This document shows, piece after piece, positions 41,101 through 48,230 of a stretch of 64,000 nt of DNA. Origin of the DNA: Actinernus sp. WN-2022 (taxonomy: Eukaryota > Cnidaria > Anthozoa > Actiniaria > Actinernidae); assembly GCA_030867875.1 (NCBI GenBank), contig JAOWCC010000577.1, positions 142,096,344-142,160,343 of the forward strand, read 5' to 3'. A program made the position numbers and the translations under genes. Positions within the stretch are counted from its first letter, which is position 1; every line of letters starts with the position of its first letter. The notes beneath the pieces were generated by a model. It saw nothing but the letters and a program-made list of their open reading frames with translations, was not told the origin of the DNA and did no database searches.

Positions 41101-42726
41101 TTTTAACTGTTAGTTTTTAATATCATAACATTTTATAGAATCAGTTTATTAGTATATGTATAATGTTTAGGAATTGTGAACCTTAGTAATTCAGTTAATA
41201 TTGTAAGTAAGGTAATTGTAATAAACGATCTATCTATCCATCTATCTGTTGGGTCCCCAAGAATCATTTAGTAGTGATGTAACGATGACGTCATCGGTTA
41301 CGTGATTTTAGTACATGCCTGTGTCTCCCTCATTTCTATTGCCAGGCGACTGAAACTTTGACAGACATGGTATTGGGAACCTTAAATCACTTAGTGGTGA
41401 GGTCATAACGATGACGTCATCGATCACGTGTTTTTTTTACAGGCTACACAGGCTATCACAACAGCAATAATAACTGAACATTTCCACGTTTCCTCTTGAG
41501 AACACACTAAAATACACTTTACATCCACGACGGTTCGCCATTGCGGCGCTATGTTTTTAATTATCGGATGTTGTATTCTGATACAGCTTACACCAGAATA
41601 CAACAGCTTACCCGAGAATAAATAAAAACCTACCCAGACACTTGACATAAGTTCCCAATTCTGGTCTCGGTGGGTGTTATATAGTACTCACCGTCTTCTC
41701 TCACAGGAGCCGCCATGTTGGATCTGACCGAGAAGACCCTGGAACGAGGTTGGATTTCTCGATCGGTGATTGGCTTACCAATCAGAAACCTCAGAAAGAT
41801 CAACGTGATCGGAATTTCCGGAAATCCAGATTCGGGAATTACGGAAATTGTGGAATGGATTCGCAAACACTAAATAAATAAATCCGCATATGCGATGACA
41901 GGGAACCCAAGCGGGGAAGCCCAACTGAAATGAACTCAATCAGAAGCAAATAATAAACCATTTAGATGTGCATATGCAGTTACAGTCATTTTACAAAATT
42001 CTAAAGAATCAGACAAGTAACTATCAGTTAAGGTGTACAACGAATAATCAAGTTTTGCGCATGAAGGCTTCAAGAAAATGTGCTTTAGTTAGTTAGAGTT
42101 TTAACTGATTCATCAATTCCAAACGTTTGGTCCAAAAAATCCTATGTTGAAATTTACAAAAAAATGTAAGGATTCTGAGAAAACAGTGTGGATATTTAAG
42201 CGGTGTATTAAAATATTCTGTATGTATACGCTAGGTAGTGGATCCAGATAGAATGCCCTCTCTTGATGACCGGTCAAAACTGCCAATCATACAGGCAACG
42301 ATAATGGAAACTCTACGCCTTGGCAATATTGTGGATTTTGGCTTTCCACACTACACCTTGAAAGACACTTCTCTGTGTGGTTACCGCGTCCCCAAAGATA
42401 CCGTCGTGATAACCGACTTGGAATCACTTCATCTTGACCCCAAATGCTGGGAAAACCCAACTGCGTTCAACCCTCATCGCCATCTTGACACTGAAGGACA
42501 GTTGGTCACTAACCAGGGGAACTTCTTGCCTTTCTCTGCCGGGAAACGAGTTTGCGTAGGTGAATCGCTTGCCAAAGTGGAGCTGTTCTTATTTCTGTCC
42601 TGTATGCTGCACAAGTTTACATTTGTACCTGAAGAAGGTCAACCACCACCTGTTATCCAGGGTATTAAGGGCTTCACTCGGTACCCAAAAGCCTATCAGA
42701 TATGCACTGCTAAACGCCAGAAGTAA
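16955..42726 (+). CDS. Cytochrome P450, CYP clan 2-like (4 exons, 516 aa)
   Basis: This is a microsomal-type haem monooxygenase, expected to use O2 and NADPH-P450 reductase electrons at the ER membrane; the substrate cannot be inferred. Exons 16955-17169, 20176-20333, 28943-29628 and 42235-42726 join with matching phases (2, 1, 0) and GT/AG borders into 516 codons, close to the usual 490-520. Landmarks are an N-terminal membrane anchor (about 17-37), the PPGP hinge (43-46), C-helix W138xxxR142, I-helix AGYET (321-325), K-helix E378TLR381 and the haem loop FSAGKRVCVG (453-462, ligand Cys460). I chose ATG 16955 because it has A at -3 and G at +4, and the anchor follows it. Corals often carry such genes annotated as steroid 17-alpha-hydroxylase-like or CYP1/2-like. 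All key residues are present, so it is probably functional. Confidence 0.93.
17577..17641. repeat. Three copies of near-palindrome CCCCATGGTGGGG
   Basis: Copies are at 17577-17589, 17610-17622 and 17629-17641; the last two are preceded by gctgac and separated by only 6 bp. The unit centres on CCATGG. No function is inferred. Confidence 0.8.
18758..18912. mobile_element. Foldback MITE (155 bp)
   Basis: Inverted ends attattaataggtta / taacctattaataat continue through acatcaaatga / tcatttgatgt and ttgtcctttgt / acaaaggacaa, with a short loop around aggagatccgg. No clear target duplication was seen. Confidence 0.8.
19359..19463. repeat. Long hairpin (105 bp)
   Basis: Arms aacaattattcgcc / ggcgaataattgtt and caatattggtgaatattccc / gggaatattcaccaatat pair around a cttcgacttcgtctt loop. 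It is probably a small foldback element. Confidence 0.85.
19850..20018 (+). repeat. Probable LINE 3' UTR with GTT-microsatellite tail
   Basis: The segment ends in cataaattgttgttgttgttgttgac. The CR1/L2-type LINE at 37970-39710 also ends in a GTT repeat, so this is plausibly a short 3' fragment of a similar element. No coding is left to prove it. Confidence 0.35.
20176..20333 (+). CDS. P450 exon 2: beta-1 region to B-helix
   Basis: The acceptor is aaaatgtag| at 20175 and the donor ttag|gtaagg at 20334. It completes codon 72 (phase 2) and encodes KKYGRVFALKAG, SPEAIKEVLIKRSADYAGRPP and SLLVETL, standard early P450 sequence. It ends in phase 1. Confidence 0.92.
20453..20583. mobile_element. Foldback repeat with AACCCTGGGTTAGCG units
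   Basis: The ends ccggattgtttgaagcaaggtta and taaccttgcttcgaacaaccgg are inverted. The interior has several copies of ttaaccctgggttagcg in both orientations. It is a small inverted-repeat element of the kind common in cnidarian introns. Confidence 0.75.
21678..22056. mobile_element. Inverted-repeat-bounded element made of 70-bp tandem repeats
   Basis: Five tandem units of exactly 70 bp start at 21710, 21780, 21850, 21920 and 21990, each with cgcaacaatgttgcgttgcg and gaagcgcgatgttgc. The array is bounded by inverted ends aaggtgaagtaatacg (from 21680) and cgtattacttcacctt (to about 22055). Units are nearly identical, so expansion is recent. Open frames across it are by-products of the repeat. 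Confidence 0.85.
22277..22479. mobile_element. Foldback element with 9-bp target duplication (MULE-like MITE)
   Basis: Long inverted repeats start tagcctgctttcaggcggta at both ends and continue through gatcatcgaa(g/a)cggccgcc and the inner atattggccgagcgtgattg. The 9-bp direct repeat taccacatc flanks it at 22268-22276 and 22480-22488. A 9-bp duplication fits Mutator-like transposition, which is an inference. The right arm carries an extra segment of about 27 bp with ctgcgcgaaaaaaacacc. Confidence 0.85.
22786..22833. repeat. Perfect 17-bp-arm hairpin
   Basis: gtttgttttcacaaaac and gttttgtgaaaacaaac flank a 14-bp loop (gaacgagcgagtga). Confidence 0.85.
22868..23085. repeat. Inverted repeat, arms about 38 bp
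   Basis: The left arm aatttcacaggcagccc..atgggtttgtgaaaa (22871-22907) is inverted at 23049-23084 as ttttcacaaacccat..gggctgcctgtggtaatt. The 140-bp loop was not recognised. Confidence 0.75.
24488..25110. repeat. Cluster of GTTGCATAAA / CCGTAAGT hairpin repeats
   Basis: A hairpin at 24559-24647 has gttgcataaacag / ctgtttatgcaac ends and cttaagtgac blocks. A second perfect inverted repeat (ttacgggacctt / aggtcccgtaa) is at 24702-24726. Single units (cccgtaagtttacacgtaaa) lie near 25024. Degenerate related blocks (gtaagttacgcgcacg) occur at 47770-47960. The cluster appears to be a decayed foldback family. Confidence 0.65.
25513..27241. mobile_element. TIR DNA transposon, 1.73 kb, TTAA target site, non-autonomous
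   Basis: Inverted ends start AGGCGCAGTGTCACGGTACT at both termini (28 matching bases) and are each bordered by TTAA (25509-25512 and 27242-27245). TTAA duplication with AGG-type ends suggests a Kolobok-like element; piggyBac is less likely because its ends usually start with CC. The interior has degenerate direct repeats (ttctactttcgacacacggt near 26160 and 26319; ccaatcgacatacatatg-type) and no ORF above about 120 codons, so no transposase is present. Confidence 0.85.
27689..28105. mobile_element. MITE with about 70-bp inverted ends and a tRNA-like core
   Basis: Left end ctcgaggttagaaacaatga..atgataatcattattct (27689-27760) is inverted at the right (28037-28105). Each arm carries two tgattatcat palindromes. 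The middle contains the tRNA-like segment at 27905-27990 and a few ccctaacc-like motifs. No clear target duplication was seen. Confidence 0.8.
27905..27990 (-). repeat. tRNA-like sequence (A and B boxes), degenerate
   Basis: On the - strand an A box (tagtgtagtgg) is followed about 45 bases later by a B box (gagttcgagtcc). Pairing in the T and acceptor arms is poor, so this is not a functional tRNA; a tRNA-derived SINE remnant is more likely. The A box matches the one at 35709. Confidence 0.55.
28129..28288. mobile_element. Foldback MITE (160 bp, 64-bp arms)
   Basis: Left arm ggttgacccagcgcggtcct..gacgagaccaaacac and right arm gtgtttggtctcgt..aggaccgcgctgggtca are complementary, continuing through ctggggagaggaaa / ctttcgtctccccag, with a loop of about 30 bp. 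It lies 23 bp from the preceding MITE. Confidence 0.85.
28620..28760. repeat. Dispersed repeat R-related segment
   Basis: Segments tttcgcgcaa, ctcaagcggaacatcaca, aaaggctga and gtgaaggtgtc recur in order at 43895-44000. Both are followed by ggcccttttt/a. It is a diverged dispersed repeat with no coding signal. Confidence 0.55.
28943..29628 (+). CDS. P450 exon 3: C-helix to I-helix and J region
   Basis: The acceptor is attttatag| at 28942 and the donor gatgag|gtaatg at 29629. It encodes residues 125-353, including GGKDIAVGDYGPAWKLHR, the central F-G region and the I-helix FGAGYETVSTTLRW with the acidic-Thr pair used in O2 activation. It ends in phase 0. Confidence 0.94.
31164..32215. mobile_element. 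Element X, copy 2 (complete ends)
   Basis: The left end is accggttcacagcgattt and the right end, inverted, reads ccggtgtaccagcgattt. Inside each end lies a homopolymer (20 C at 31183-31202, 24 G at 32115-32138) and the inverted pair cgctagtgaattcg / cgaattcactagcg. The body has repeated acgcgagtcggtaa units (about 31423, 31637, 31912) and matches copy 1 over gcattacgggttat, ttcatgcatg and gaagattgtaggtgg. About 1.05 kb, with no ORF of note. Confidence 0.75.
32764..32984. mobile_element. PIF/Harbinger-like MITE (221 bp)
   Basis: Inverted ends GGGTGCGTTCAATTGACCGT / ACGGTCAATCGAACTCACCC (25 of 27 pairing) are flanked by TTA at 32761-32763 and 32985-32987. A 3-bp TTA duplication with GGGTG ends fits PIF/Harbinger non-autonomous elements. 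Confidence 0.85.
33587..35702. mobile_element. Foldback element with about 410-bp arms, left arm interrupted
   Basis: The termini read caataggccttttgcatcaa on both strands. The left arm runs 33587-33766 and resumes at 34690-34920. The right arm is continuous, 35278-35702. Arms match over cgtgacgattttcccatagc, aacgtgaaacctcaatacta, cttaaagttcagtgttagag and gaatgtacttttcttccacg. The loop is 34921-35277. The uninterrupted right arm shows what the left arm looked like before the insertion at 33767-34689. Confidence 0.88.
33767..34689. mobile_element. Hairpin-headed element 'H', short form (923 bp)
   Basis: Inserted in the left arm of the 33587-35702 foldback. It starts gtactgtttaaaac, opens with a 102-bp hairpin with 49-bp arms (33774-33875, loop gaa between gagggc and gcccga), and ends attattcatgagtttttgaaa. 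The same sequence is at 50916-54689, where 2855 extra bases (E-core) sit after gattggacaaaat. A short frame (33957-34181) is shared by both copies but is shifted between them, so it is not under coding constraint. Confidence 0.85.
35703..35790 (+). repeat. tRNA-derived SINE-like fragment
   Basis: An A box (tagtgtagtgg, 35709-35719) and a B box (ggttcgagt, near 35755) stand at about tRNA spacing. The 3' half does not fold as a tRNA. It abuts the end of the 33587-35702 foldback. Confidence 0.55.
36122..36500. repeat. Dispersed repeat R, copy 1
   Basis: It starts aactcgtggatgtgcgcaag with the short stem aactcg / cgagtt, followed by cgctcacacacta and aatcgatatttgat, and ends in gccgatagtgacgtaaaa. 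Related copies are at 42774-42870, 43890-44360 (the gatat..gacgtaaaa part) and 57812-57960. Confidence 0.7.
37970..39710 (-). mobile_element. 5'-truncated CR1/L2-like LINE with GTT tail
   Basis: It is inserted into an E-core repeat unit: the unit reads ..agccggtcggcaaaac..cagtgttccaag where uninterrupted, and here agccggtcg is followed by (ACA)n and the LINE. On the - strand the 3' end is a (GTT)n tail (37973-37997). The 5' end is cut within the RT domain. A few bases of target may have been lost. Confidence 0.85.
38368..39759 (-). CDS. LINE reverse transcriptase, uninterrupted 463-codon frame (5'-truncated)
   Basis: RT blocks run in order: SNYRPISLLSVFNKILEKLM, QFGFRSNHSTIQA, GIFLDLSKAFDTVNH, GVPQGSVLGPILFLLYIND, the catalytic LFADDS, LSLNVNKSNFVIFH and TKYLGVLID. 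The usual C-terminal region follows with VVLQKKAIRII and a YNTRLAS..WNSLDD end. The first 17 residues (MRFEHDWEFIENGLEHC) are encoded by the host E-core repeat, not the LINE; LINE sequence begins at about FKNGSQL. There is no frameshift, so insertion is recent. Without endonuclease and upstream RT it should not be autonomous. Confidence 0.9.
   Translation of the reverse strand: MRFEHDWEFIENGLEHCFFKNGSQLILSNYRPISLLSVFNKILEKLMYKRLIRYLDKINCLYNKQFGFRSNHSTIQAILLITDKIQKAIDEGKYACGIFLDLSKAFDTVNHDILIDKLQRLGIRGIAIDWFVSYLNNRKQFVSIGNASSDHQYISCGVPQGSVLGPILFLLYINDFSNCSKILDIHLFADDSNLFYAHNNLHSLENVVNSELIKVNDWLSANKLSLNVNKSNFVIFHSHQKKVNYKLNITINKKILEHKQNTKYLGVLIDSNLNWKSHIHQITKKIAKGIGILSKIRYYLNINILIQLYYSLIYPYLTYGLVVWGNTYESTIHPIVVLQKKAIRIITHSKYDEHSSPLFKSLNILKFKDLIFLHNALLMHQYHNKALPAVFNDFFTPINRIHSYNTRLASKSSFFIPQVRTNYGKFNIRYQGAKVWNSLDDKIKSSKKSSFKNKLKSSFIASY
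39833..39923. repeat. Short degenerate repeat TTTCGATACCA
   Basis: Five copies of a ttcgataccan-type motif spaced 15-22 bp lie inside E-core copy 1: ttttgatacca, tttcgatgcca, tttcggtacca, tttcaatacca, gttcgatacca. Confidence 0.7.
41100..41249 (+). repeat. Possible LINE 3' end with ATCT tail
   Basis: AT-rich DNA ends in gtaataaacgatctatctatccatctatctg (41217-41249), an AATAAA next to a tetranucleotide tail, as in several LINE 3' ends. No coding remains. Confidence 0.4.
41284..41432. promoter_or_regulatory. Paired CRE-type palindromes (CGATGACGTCATCG)
   Basis: The 14-bp palindrome with the TGACGTCA core occurs near 41284 and 41409, each followed within a few bases by a cacgtg-like box (ttacgtga, tcacgtg). 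The two halves (41255-41306 and 41380-41432) are a diverged direct duplication. CREB/ATF binding is possible, but intronic repeat origin is equally likely. Confidence 0.5.
42235..42726 (+). CDS. P450 exon 4: K-helix, haem-binding loop, stop
   Basis: The acceptor is tacgctag| at 42234. An alternative AG at 42237-42238 would break phase. It encodes residues 354-516: ATIMETLRLG (ExxR), FNPHRHLD (PERF-like) and FLPFSAGKRVCVGES (haem Cys ligand). TAA is at 42724-42726. No AATAAA is close downstream, so the 3' UTR end is not placed. Confidence 0.94.
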   Translation, partial: VVDPDRMPSLDDRSKLPIIQATIMETLRLGNIVDFGFPHYTLKDTSLCGYRVPKDTVVITDLESLHLDPKCWENPTAFNPHRHLDTEGQLVTNQGNFLPFSAGKRVCVGESLAKVELFLFLSCMLHKFTFVPEEGQPPPVIQGIKGFTRYPKAYQICTAKRQK

Positions 42727-42773
42727 CATCCTTTATAATCTACACAATTAAGTCCATATTTACTTGATATTTT

Positions 42774-42870
42774 TAACTCGTGGATGTGCGCAAGCGTAGA
42801 AACGAGTTATTGGGATGGGTGAAATCGTGTCGCTCACTCACTCGCTCACTGAGGTGTTAAACAGGAAGTT
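42774..42870. repeat. Dispersed repeat R, copy 2 (in the P450 3' flank)
   Basis: aactcgtggatgtgcgcaag..aacgagtt and repeated cgctcactcact followed by gaggtgttaaacag match copies at 36122 and 57812. It starts 47 bp after the P450 stop codon. Confidence 0.75.
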
Positions 42871-43059
42871 CCGGTATAAAAGGATAAGCCCCTCCACTTT
42901 TCACGCATGACGAACTCAAAATTTGAAAGTCAAATTAGAGAGCAGTGAAGAACGTAGGTGAGTGAATCAGCCTCCCGTTAAAATGAAAAATTTTGAGGGT
43001 TTAAAATCAAACAAACCATTAAAAAGTGAACAGAGGAAAGATACAATACAATACGATAC

Positions 43060-43810
43060 AATAGTTTATTTGACTCATAATAAATATATACAATATATAA
43101 CGTTACGAACATACAGAAATAAATAGAAGATAATTCATTTAAAGATATAAGGATTATAGAATAGATAGAATAGCTAGAATATATAACAAATATATAAGTT
43201 ACATATAGTAATTTGGAAACGCAGTTACAGATTAATGTTTTAATAGGAACGTTGAAAGTTATAATAATAATAAAGAACTAAATTGAGCGTTGTTCTGACA
43301 GTAAATAATGTTATTTTTTGTTGAACGAAAACGAGGGTAAATCTTTTAGGTGGCTAGGAATATCTTGCCAAAAATCAATTGCCTTGAATAAAAGCATTTG
43401 TTTCCCAGTATTCGTTTGCACGCGCGATTTATATAAATTTCCTTTTGAAGCATATCTTGTGTTATAAATGTGCTTGTCACTTGCATATATGAAGAAATCA
43501 TAAAATAGATCTGGTAATAGCCTTTTATGCCACAAATGAACAAACTTTAAGCCATGCAATAGCCCACTTTCGCGATATGCTTTACTTGTCACGCACAAAG
43601 GATCCAATACGAGGCTCCGTGCTAAATATATTTATTCTTTTCTCTATTGGTAAACATTATTTACAGTTAGGATTATCTATAGATTTCCTGAGATTGTCTG
43701 CAATTTCAGTAATAGCTTGCGCAGTTGAGCGACCTTTCCTGAATCCAAATTGAAATTGAAATTGCTTGCATACCAGCTTTTCAAAAATTTGAGATAGTTG
43801 TTTATTAAAA
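43060..43810 (-). pseudogene. LINE RT fragment with internal deletion
   Basis: On the - strand, 43810-43665 encodes LSQIFEKLVCKQ and FGFRKGRSTAQAITEIADNL (RT block 3 region). It is followed, with the catalytic part missing, by a C-terminal block at 43607-43311 (KFVHLWHKRLLPDLFYDFF, YNTRYASKGNLYKSRVQTN, AIDFWQDIP). ATACA and AT-rich repeats mark its 3' end near 43060. It is the same general group as 38368-39759 but a different family. Confidence 0.75.
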
Positions 43811-43889
43811 GACTTCAGGTGGTGTTTTATGACTGTTTACGAATTATATAGCCCTTACTCTAAAGTTTAACATTTATTTGTTTCATTTA

Positions 43890-44360
43890 TATTTCGCGCT
43901 ACAAGCAATCGATAGGGAGCACTCAAGCGGAGCATCACAGAGATGTTCACTCCACAAAGGCTGAGTGACAACTGAAGGTGTCAGTGGCTCGGTCATGGCC
44001 CTTTTTTACTGGAACTTTCTGTTTAACAAGCAATCGATATTCGATTTATTTAGTATTCCATATCGATATTAAGTTTCTTCAAGAGAGCATAAGTAAGAGA
44101 GGGAATCTTGTAGCGCGCGGTGTGCAATGATAATGTCGAATAAAATCTATTTTTAGAAACCGGAAGCAGCTGAACAGAGTGCGTACTCGCGATAACAGTC
44201 CCAGGTTTCCATCGCCGGTATTCTTGTCGTTTGTGTGTATAGTTGTCTTCTGTTTATATCTGTACGAAGATCGTATCCGTCGATCCCATATGGGGGATGT
44301 TGTGTTTAGTCACCGCCGATACTGACGTAAAAGCCCGATTACACCACACTGTATAAACTG
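43890..44360. repeat. Dispersed repeat R-related, copy 3
   Basis: Matches 28620-28760 in its first 150 bp (ctcaagcggagcatcacag, aaggtgtcagtgg) and 36250-36480 in its second half (aatcgatattcgattt, catcgccggt, gccgatactgacgtaaaa). It therefore links the two partial copies into one longer family. Confidence 0.65.
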
Positions 44361-44447
44361 TGGGCTATTTTCATTGATAAAATGGCCACGAAGCGCACTT
44401 TGTATTAGATCAAAACACCTAATTACTAGCCTAATTGCTACCAAATT

Positions 44448-44525
44448 GTATTCTATTGTATTGTATTGTGTTGCGTTCTATTGCTGTATTGAATTGTATT
44501 GTGTTGTATTCTATTGTATTTTTGG
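44448..44525. repeat. Degenerate (TATTG)n microsatellite
   Basis: Units of tattg/ttgta are interrupted by single changes. A complementary-type ATACA run occurs at 43040-43062. Confidence 0.85.
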
Positions 44526-45639
44526 TAAAAATTTGTGTCGTCCTACATAAAGGGATTGCCCATATTCAAGCGGTTATGCAGTAGTATGTACCCGGCCCCG
44601 TTGTACAAAGCGCACCTAAATTACGAATGCTTGCAAGCATTTACGTGTACGCAAGTGAGCGTGCGGGGTGTTTCACGAAACCACAGGCTAACCATACTCA
44701 CATTTTGTGTATTTGTCACTGATATCATGTCTTTCTGTTAATCCATTATTTCTTAGCAAAGTCTCCGAAACTCACTCATGTAACCGATTGTGAAATAAAA
44801 TGCCTTTTGACTTTATTCTGCTGTGTATGTGTTGATTTAGTTGGTTCTTCACATTCTCGACTAGAAATTTCGAAGATCCTGGCATTCTTGGAGCGAGCAA
44901 GCTCACTACAAACACGGTAATTTGCTAGTTAAAATTGTTTTTATGATGTGATAAATTATTGAAGAGTGGAGTGACTGAATTTGGTCTGAAATCATAGTAC
45001 GAGAGTTTAGCGGTCGTGCGAAATTTATATTTCGTAAACAAACTTCCCGCCATCTCACACCATCAAATGTTTTTCTTCCGGTTTGTTTGTTGAAAGCTGC
45101 CAAAATAAACTTCATCGGGGTGGTGTGTCGAGTTGCAAAACAGTCTATGAGGGGACATTAAGGGAATGATGTCAGCTGTCGATTTATTCCCTGGGGACTC
45201 TAGAGAGGATGATCATTCGACAGTGATTAAAAACATTGAATGTGATGACCGTTATAAATCCTTATGATGGCTCATATCTGTCCCGATCATAGGGAGAAAC
45301 GAAAATCGCCAAAGATCTGGATTAGTTGAAGGCTTCGAAGAAGATTTTGCGAGTGTGTACCACTCGATATCGCCGTGAATTACCACCATAAACTTAGTTA
45401 ATTTACTGTTCTTCAACATTTTGAATGTTAGAGAGGGAGCTTTTCGTTTTTCGGCAAAATTTTCACGCGCCTCGCTTGGCGGCCATGAATATAGCTGCCT
45501 GCCTTGTGTACTTTTAGTTAGCCTCCTTTGCATCCTTTCTTAGTGTCGGTCCCTTCCCTCCCTCCCGTTTATTTGTTATCGCAGGCTGAGTATTACAGCT
45601 GGTGGGGGCCTGCTTTTACTCCTCTTAGATCTTAGATTT
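44526..45639. other. Intergenic, nothing recognised
   Basis: No recognised exon, RNA gene or repeat. Open frames at 44906-45115 and 45252-45533 (-) are short and unrecognised, and a ggcggccatgaata motif is near 45479. Confidence 0.4.
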
Positions 45640-47560
45640 TTACTTCCTTGGATAGTATACACTAATACCGGAAGGTGCATAAAATAATAAGAAAGCTTAA
45701 AGCTAATTACAATACAATGGTGAAGTACAAAGTCAATAAAATAGTGCAAGTGCGGACAATAATAGCTGAATACAGGTATATTTTATGATAAATAGCCATG
45801 TAAATGTGAGCTATTTTAAATAAATAAATATATATATAAACAAAATATAAATGCCTCAGATGTGGAGGAGGTTTCATGGACTTCATCGCAGGGCCAATAA
45901 TGCTAGAAAATAATGCTAATGACGGTGTGTTAGCTACATGAACAGGTAACTTATTCCATACACGAATTGTTCGGACGTAGAAATAGTACCTAAAGGCCAA
46001 GACATTACACGCAGGTTGGCATGCAGTAATACAGATTATTGTGTCTGGGGTTAGGGACAATATTGTGAGGGACGTCTATGTCCACCAGGCCATTACGAAT
46101 TTAATATAACATAGTGGCCTGCTGGGCAAGTCTTCGATTCTCAATAGTGTCCCAGCCCAGCGAACTAACGAGGTTGGAGGTGCTAGTATATCGATCATAG
46201 TTATTGCAGACGAACCTTGCTGCAGTCTTTTGAGTTTGTTCTAACTTAGATATATTAGATTCAGTATGAGGGTTCCAGGCCTCTGATGCGTATTCAAGCC
46301 TGGGTCTAACAAGCGATTCATATGCTCGTTTTTTGACACATAAAGAACAAGGTTTCAATGTCCTAACGTTTTGTTGGCTTTAGATGTAATATTAGAACAA
46401 TGAGCGTTCCATCGAAGATCGTGTGACCCCTGGCCTAGGTAATCATGGGCCGGGAGGACTTCTGAGATAGAACTTTGCCATTCATATGGTAAGTAAACTT
46501 ACTCGGCTCGCGTTTGTTGGTTATAGACAGTAAGTGACACTTCACATCATTGAATTCCATTGACCATGATGCACACCACTTCGTTACAGTGTCAAGGTCA
46601 TCCTGGAGGGTCTTGCGGTGATCCAGGTCTGACTCAATCTGTCGGTAGACAACAGTGTCGTCTGCAAACAATCTGATCTTCGAGTTGATACCTTCTACAA
46701 TGTCGTTAATGTAGAGTAGGAACAAAGTTGGGCCGAAGACTGAGTCTGGGGGATACCGGAAGTGACACAAGCAATATCTGAGTGAGAGCCATTTACCGAA
46801 ACATATTGGCAGCGCTTGTGGAGGAAGGCGTTACTCCAACCAAGTGTACGGCCATTAATAATAATAATATTAATTATTACGGCCATTAATGCCATAGTAT
46901 TCAACCTTCGCAGCTAGTTTACTGTGCGACACTTTGTCAAATGCCTTACTAAAGTCCAGTAGGATCACATCTGTTTGGCTACGATTGTTTAAGGAAGTAG
47001 CCCAGTCATGAATAACGGTTATAAGCTGGTTGTACAGAACAGCTGTTTCTGAAGCCATGCTGGTTACTTACTAACATGTTATTAGTGGCCAGGTGTTTAT
47101 TCATATGGCTAAGGACAATGTGCTCCATTACCTTGCAGCACAGGCATGTAAGAGTAAGGGAGATATGTCTGTAATTTGCTGGATTTGCTTTGGGACCCTT
47201 TTTGTATACCGCTGTGATAAGTGCTGTGGACCAGTCAGGTGGAATAATGCTGGTATTGAAGCTTTGTTGGAAGATGTATGCTAATATTGGCGATAATTCG
47301 TCAGGTCTCGCAGGACTCTTGCAGGAAGGAGGTCAGGACCACATGAACAGTTGGTTTCACACGCCTTCGTTACTAATTTGTAGTGAAGGGATGCTAGGGT
47401 ACGGTTAAGGGCCTTTTACAGGAATGGGACCAGTTCGATCGGAAAAAACACAGACTTGAACTGCTCATTTAGTGCTTGCGCCTTGTCCCTGTCTGAGATA
47501 AACACAGAGCCGTCACGGCTAAGAGTGGGGATCTCCATGTTCCTCACACACTCTCCACTA
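45640..47560 (-). pseudogene. LINE reverse transcriptase copy, multiply frameshifted
   Basis: Read on the - strand: SRDGSVFISDRDKAQALNEQF (about 47500), a CGPDLLPARVLRDL block, LTCLCCKVMEHIVLSHMNKH, HGFR, then in another frame QTDVILLDFSKAFDKVSHSKL, the catalytic LFADDTVVY (about 46660), WSMEFNDVKCHLL, and C-terminal RAYESLVRPRLEYASEAWNP, TAARFVCNNY and VWNKLPVH. This is a jockey/CR1-type LINE distinct from the other families in the window. Indels occur near 47050, 46870 (a short AT-rich insertion between two ggccattaat copies), 46770 and 46400. Confidence 0.85.
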
Positions 47561-48230
47561 CATTAACAGTTTTGAACACACTACACTCGACTCACTGTTG
47601 ATTTGTGAGACGATATTGATATCGTTCTCTGATGCAAAAATCATCCAACGTGTGAAGGACATTTTTTCTGTCTCTAAACACTCTTTCTCGCCGTATTGCC
47701 CATCTGTTTTCTAGCGTAACTACGCTTAAAAAACCACCTTATTCCCTCAAAAGACAAGCACTCAGACACATATTCGTAAGTTACGAGTACCTTCATTTCA
47801 CATTTAGGTTTGTGTAAGTTGCGTACAGTTTTGATGCTTCTTTACAACCACTTGTAAGTTACGCGCACGTTGTGAAACGGGTCAAATTTTCTACGAATGG
47901 TTTACCTACGGGTTTACAACTACTTGTACTTTACGTGCGCTTTGTGCAACGGCACTGGGAACGTTCTCGGAGTACATAAAGGAGCTCCAACTATCCAAGC
48001 CCTTTTTAGCGAAGTTACCAAGGAGGATTGGAAGGCCTTCCCATAATCCTTTGCGTAGCAACTATATTATCAATTTTCCCGGTCACAAGCAATTCATTCT
48101 GCGTTGAATTTCGTGGAAATCGGACCTCAGCAGCACACATTTTCACACAGCATCTCAAAACCAAAGTGTTTCCAGGGATTTTGACGTAAGGTTACGCAAG
48201 CTTTGACTTCCCTGTATTTCTGGCAAATAT
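47561..48230. other. Intergenic with decayed GTAAGTTACGCGCACG repeats
   Basis: Degenerate repeats at 47770-47960 (cgtaagttacgagtac, gtaagttacgcgcacgttgtg, tactttacgtgcgctttgtg) resemble the cluster at 24488-25110. Nothing else was recognised. Confidence 0.5.

Larger units (their letters stand above)
29629..42234 (+). other. P450 intron 3 (12.6 kb)
   Basis: GT/AG intron. It holds a GACC microsatellite (29708-29727), element X copy 2, a Harbinger-like MITE, the nested foldbacks at 33490-35942, the 36570-41050 foldback with E-core and a LINE, and CRE-type palindromes at 41284-41432. 29750-31160 has only a 50-bp tandem (agtattcgttatttt at 30317 and 30366). 33000-33480 has a weak inverted repeat (aacctgcgatca near 33261 / tgattgcaggtt near 33391). 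An inverted pair cacccaccgagaccag (36073) / ctggtctcggtgggtg (41661) brackets the 36570-41050 element. Confidence 0.85.
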
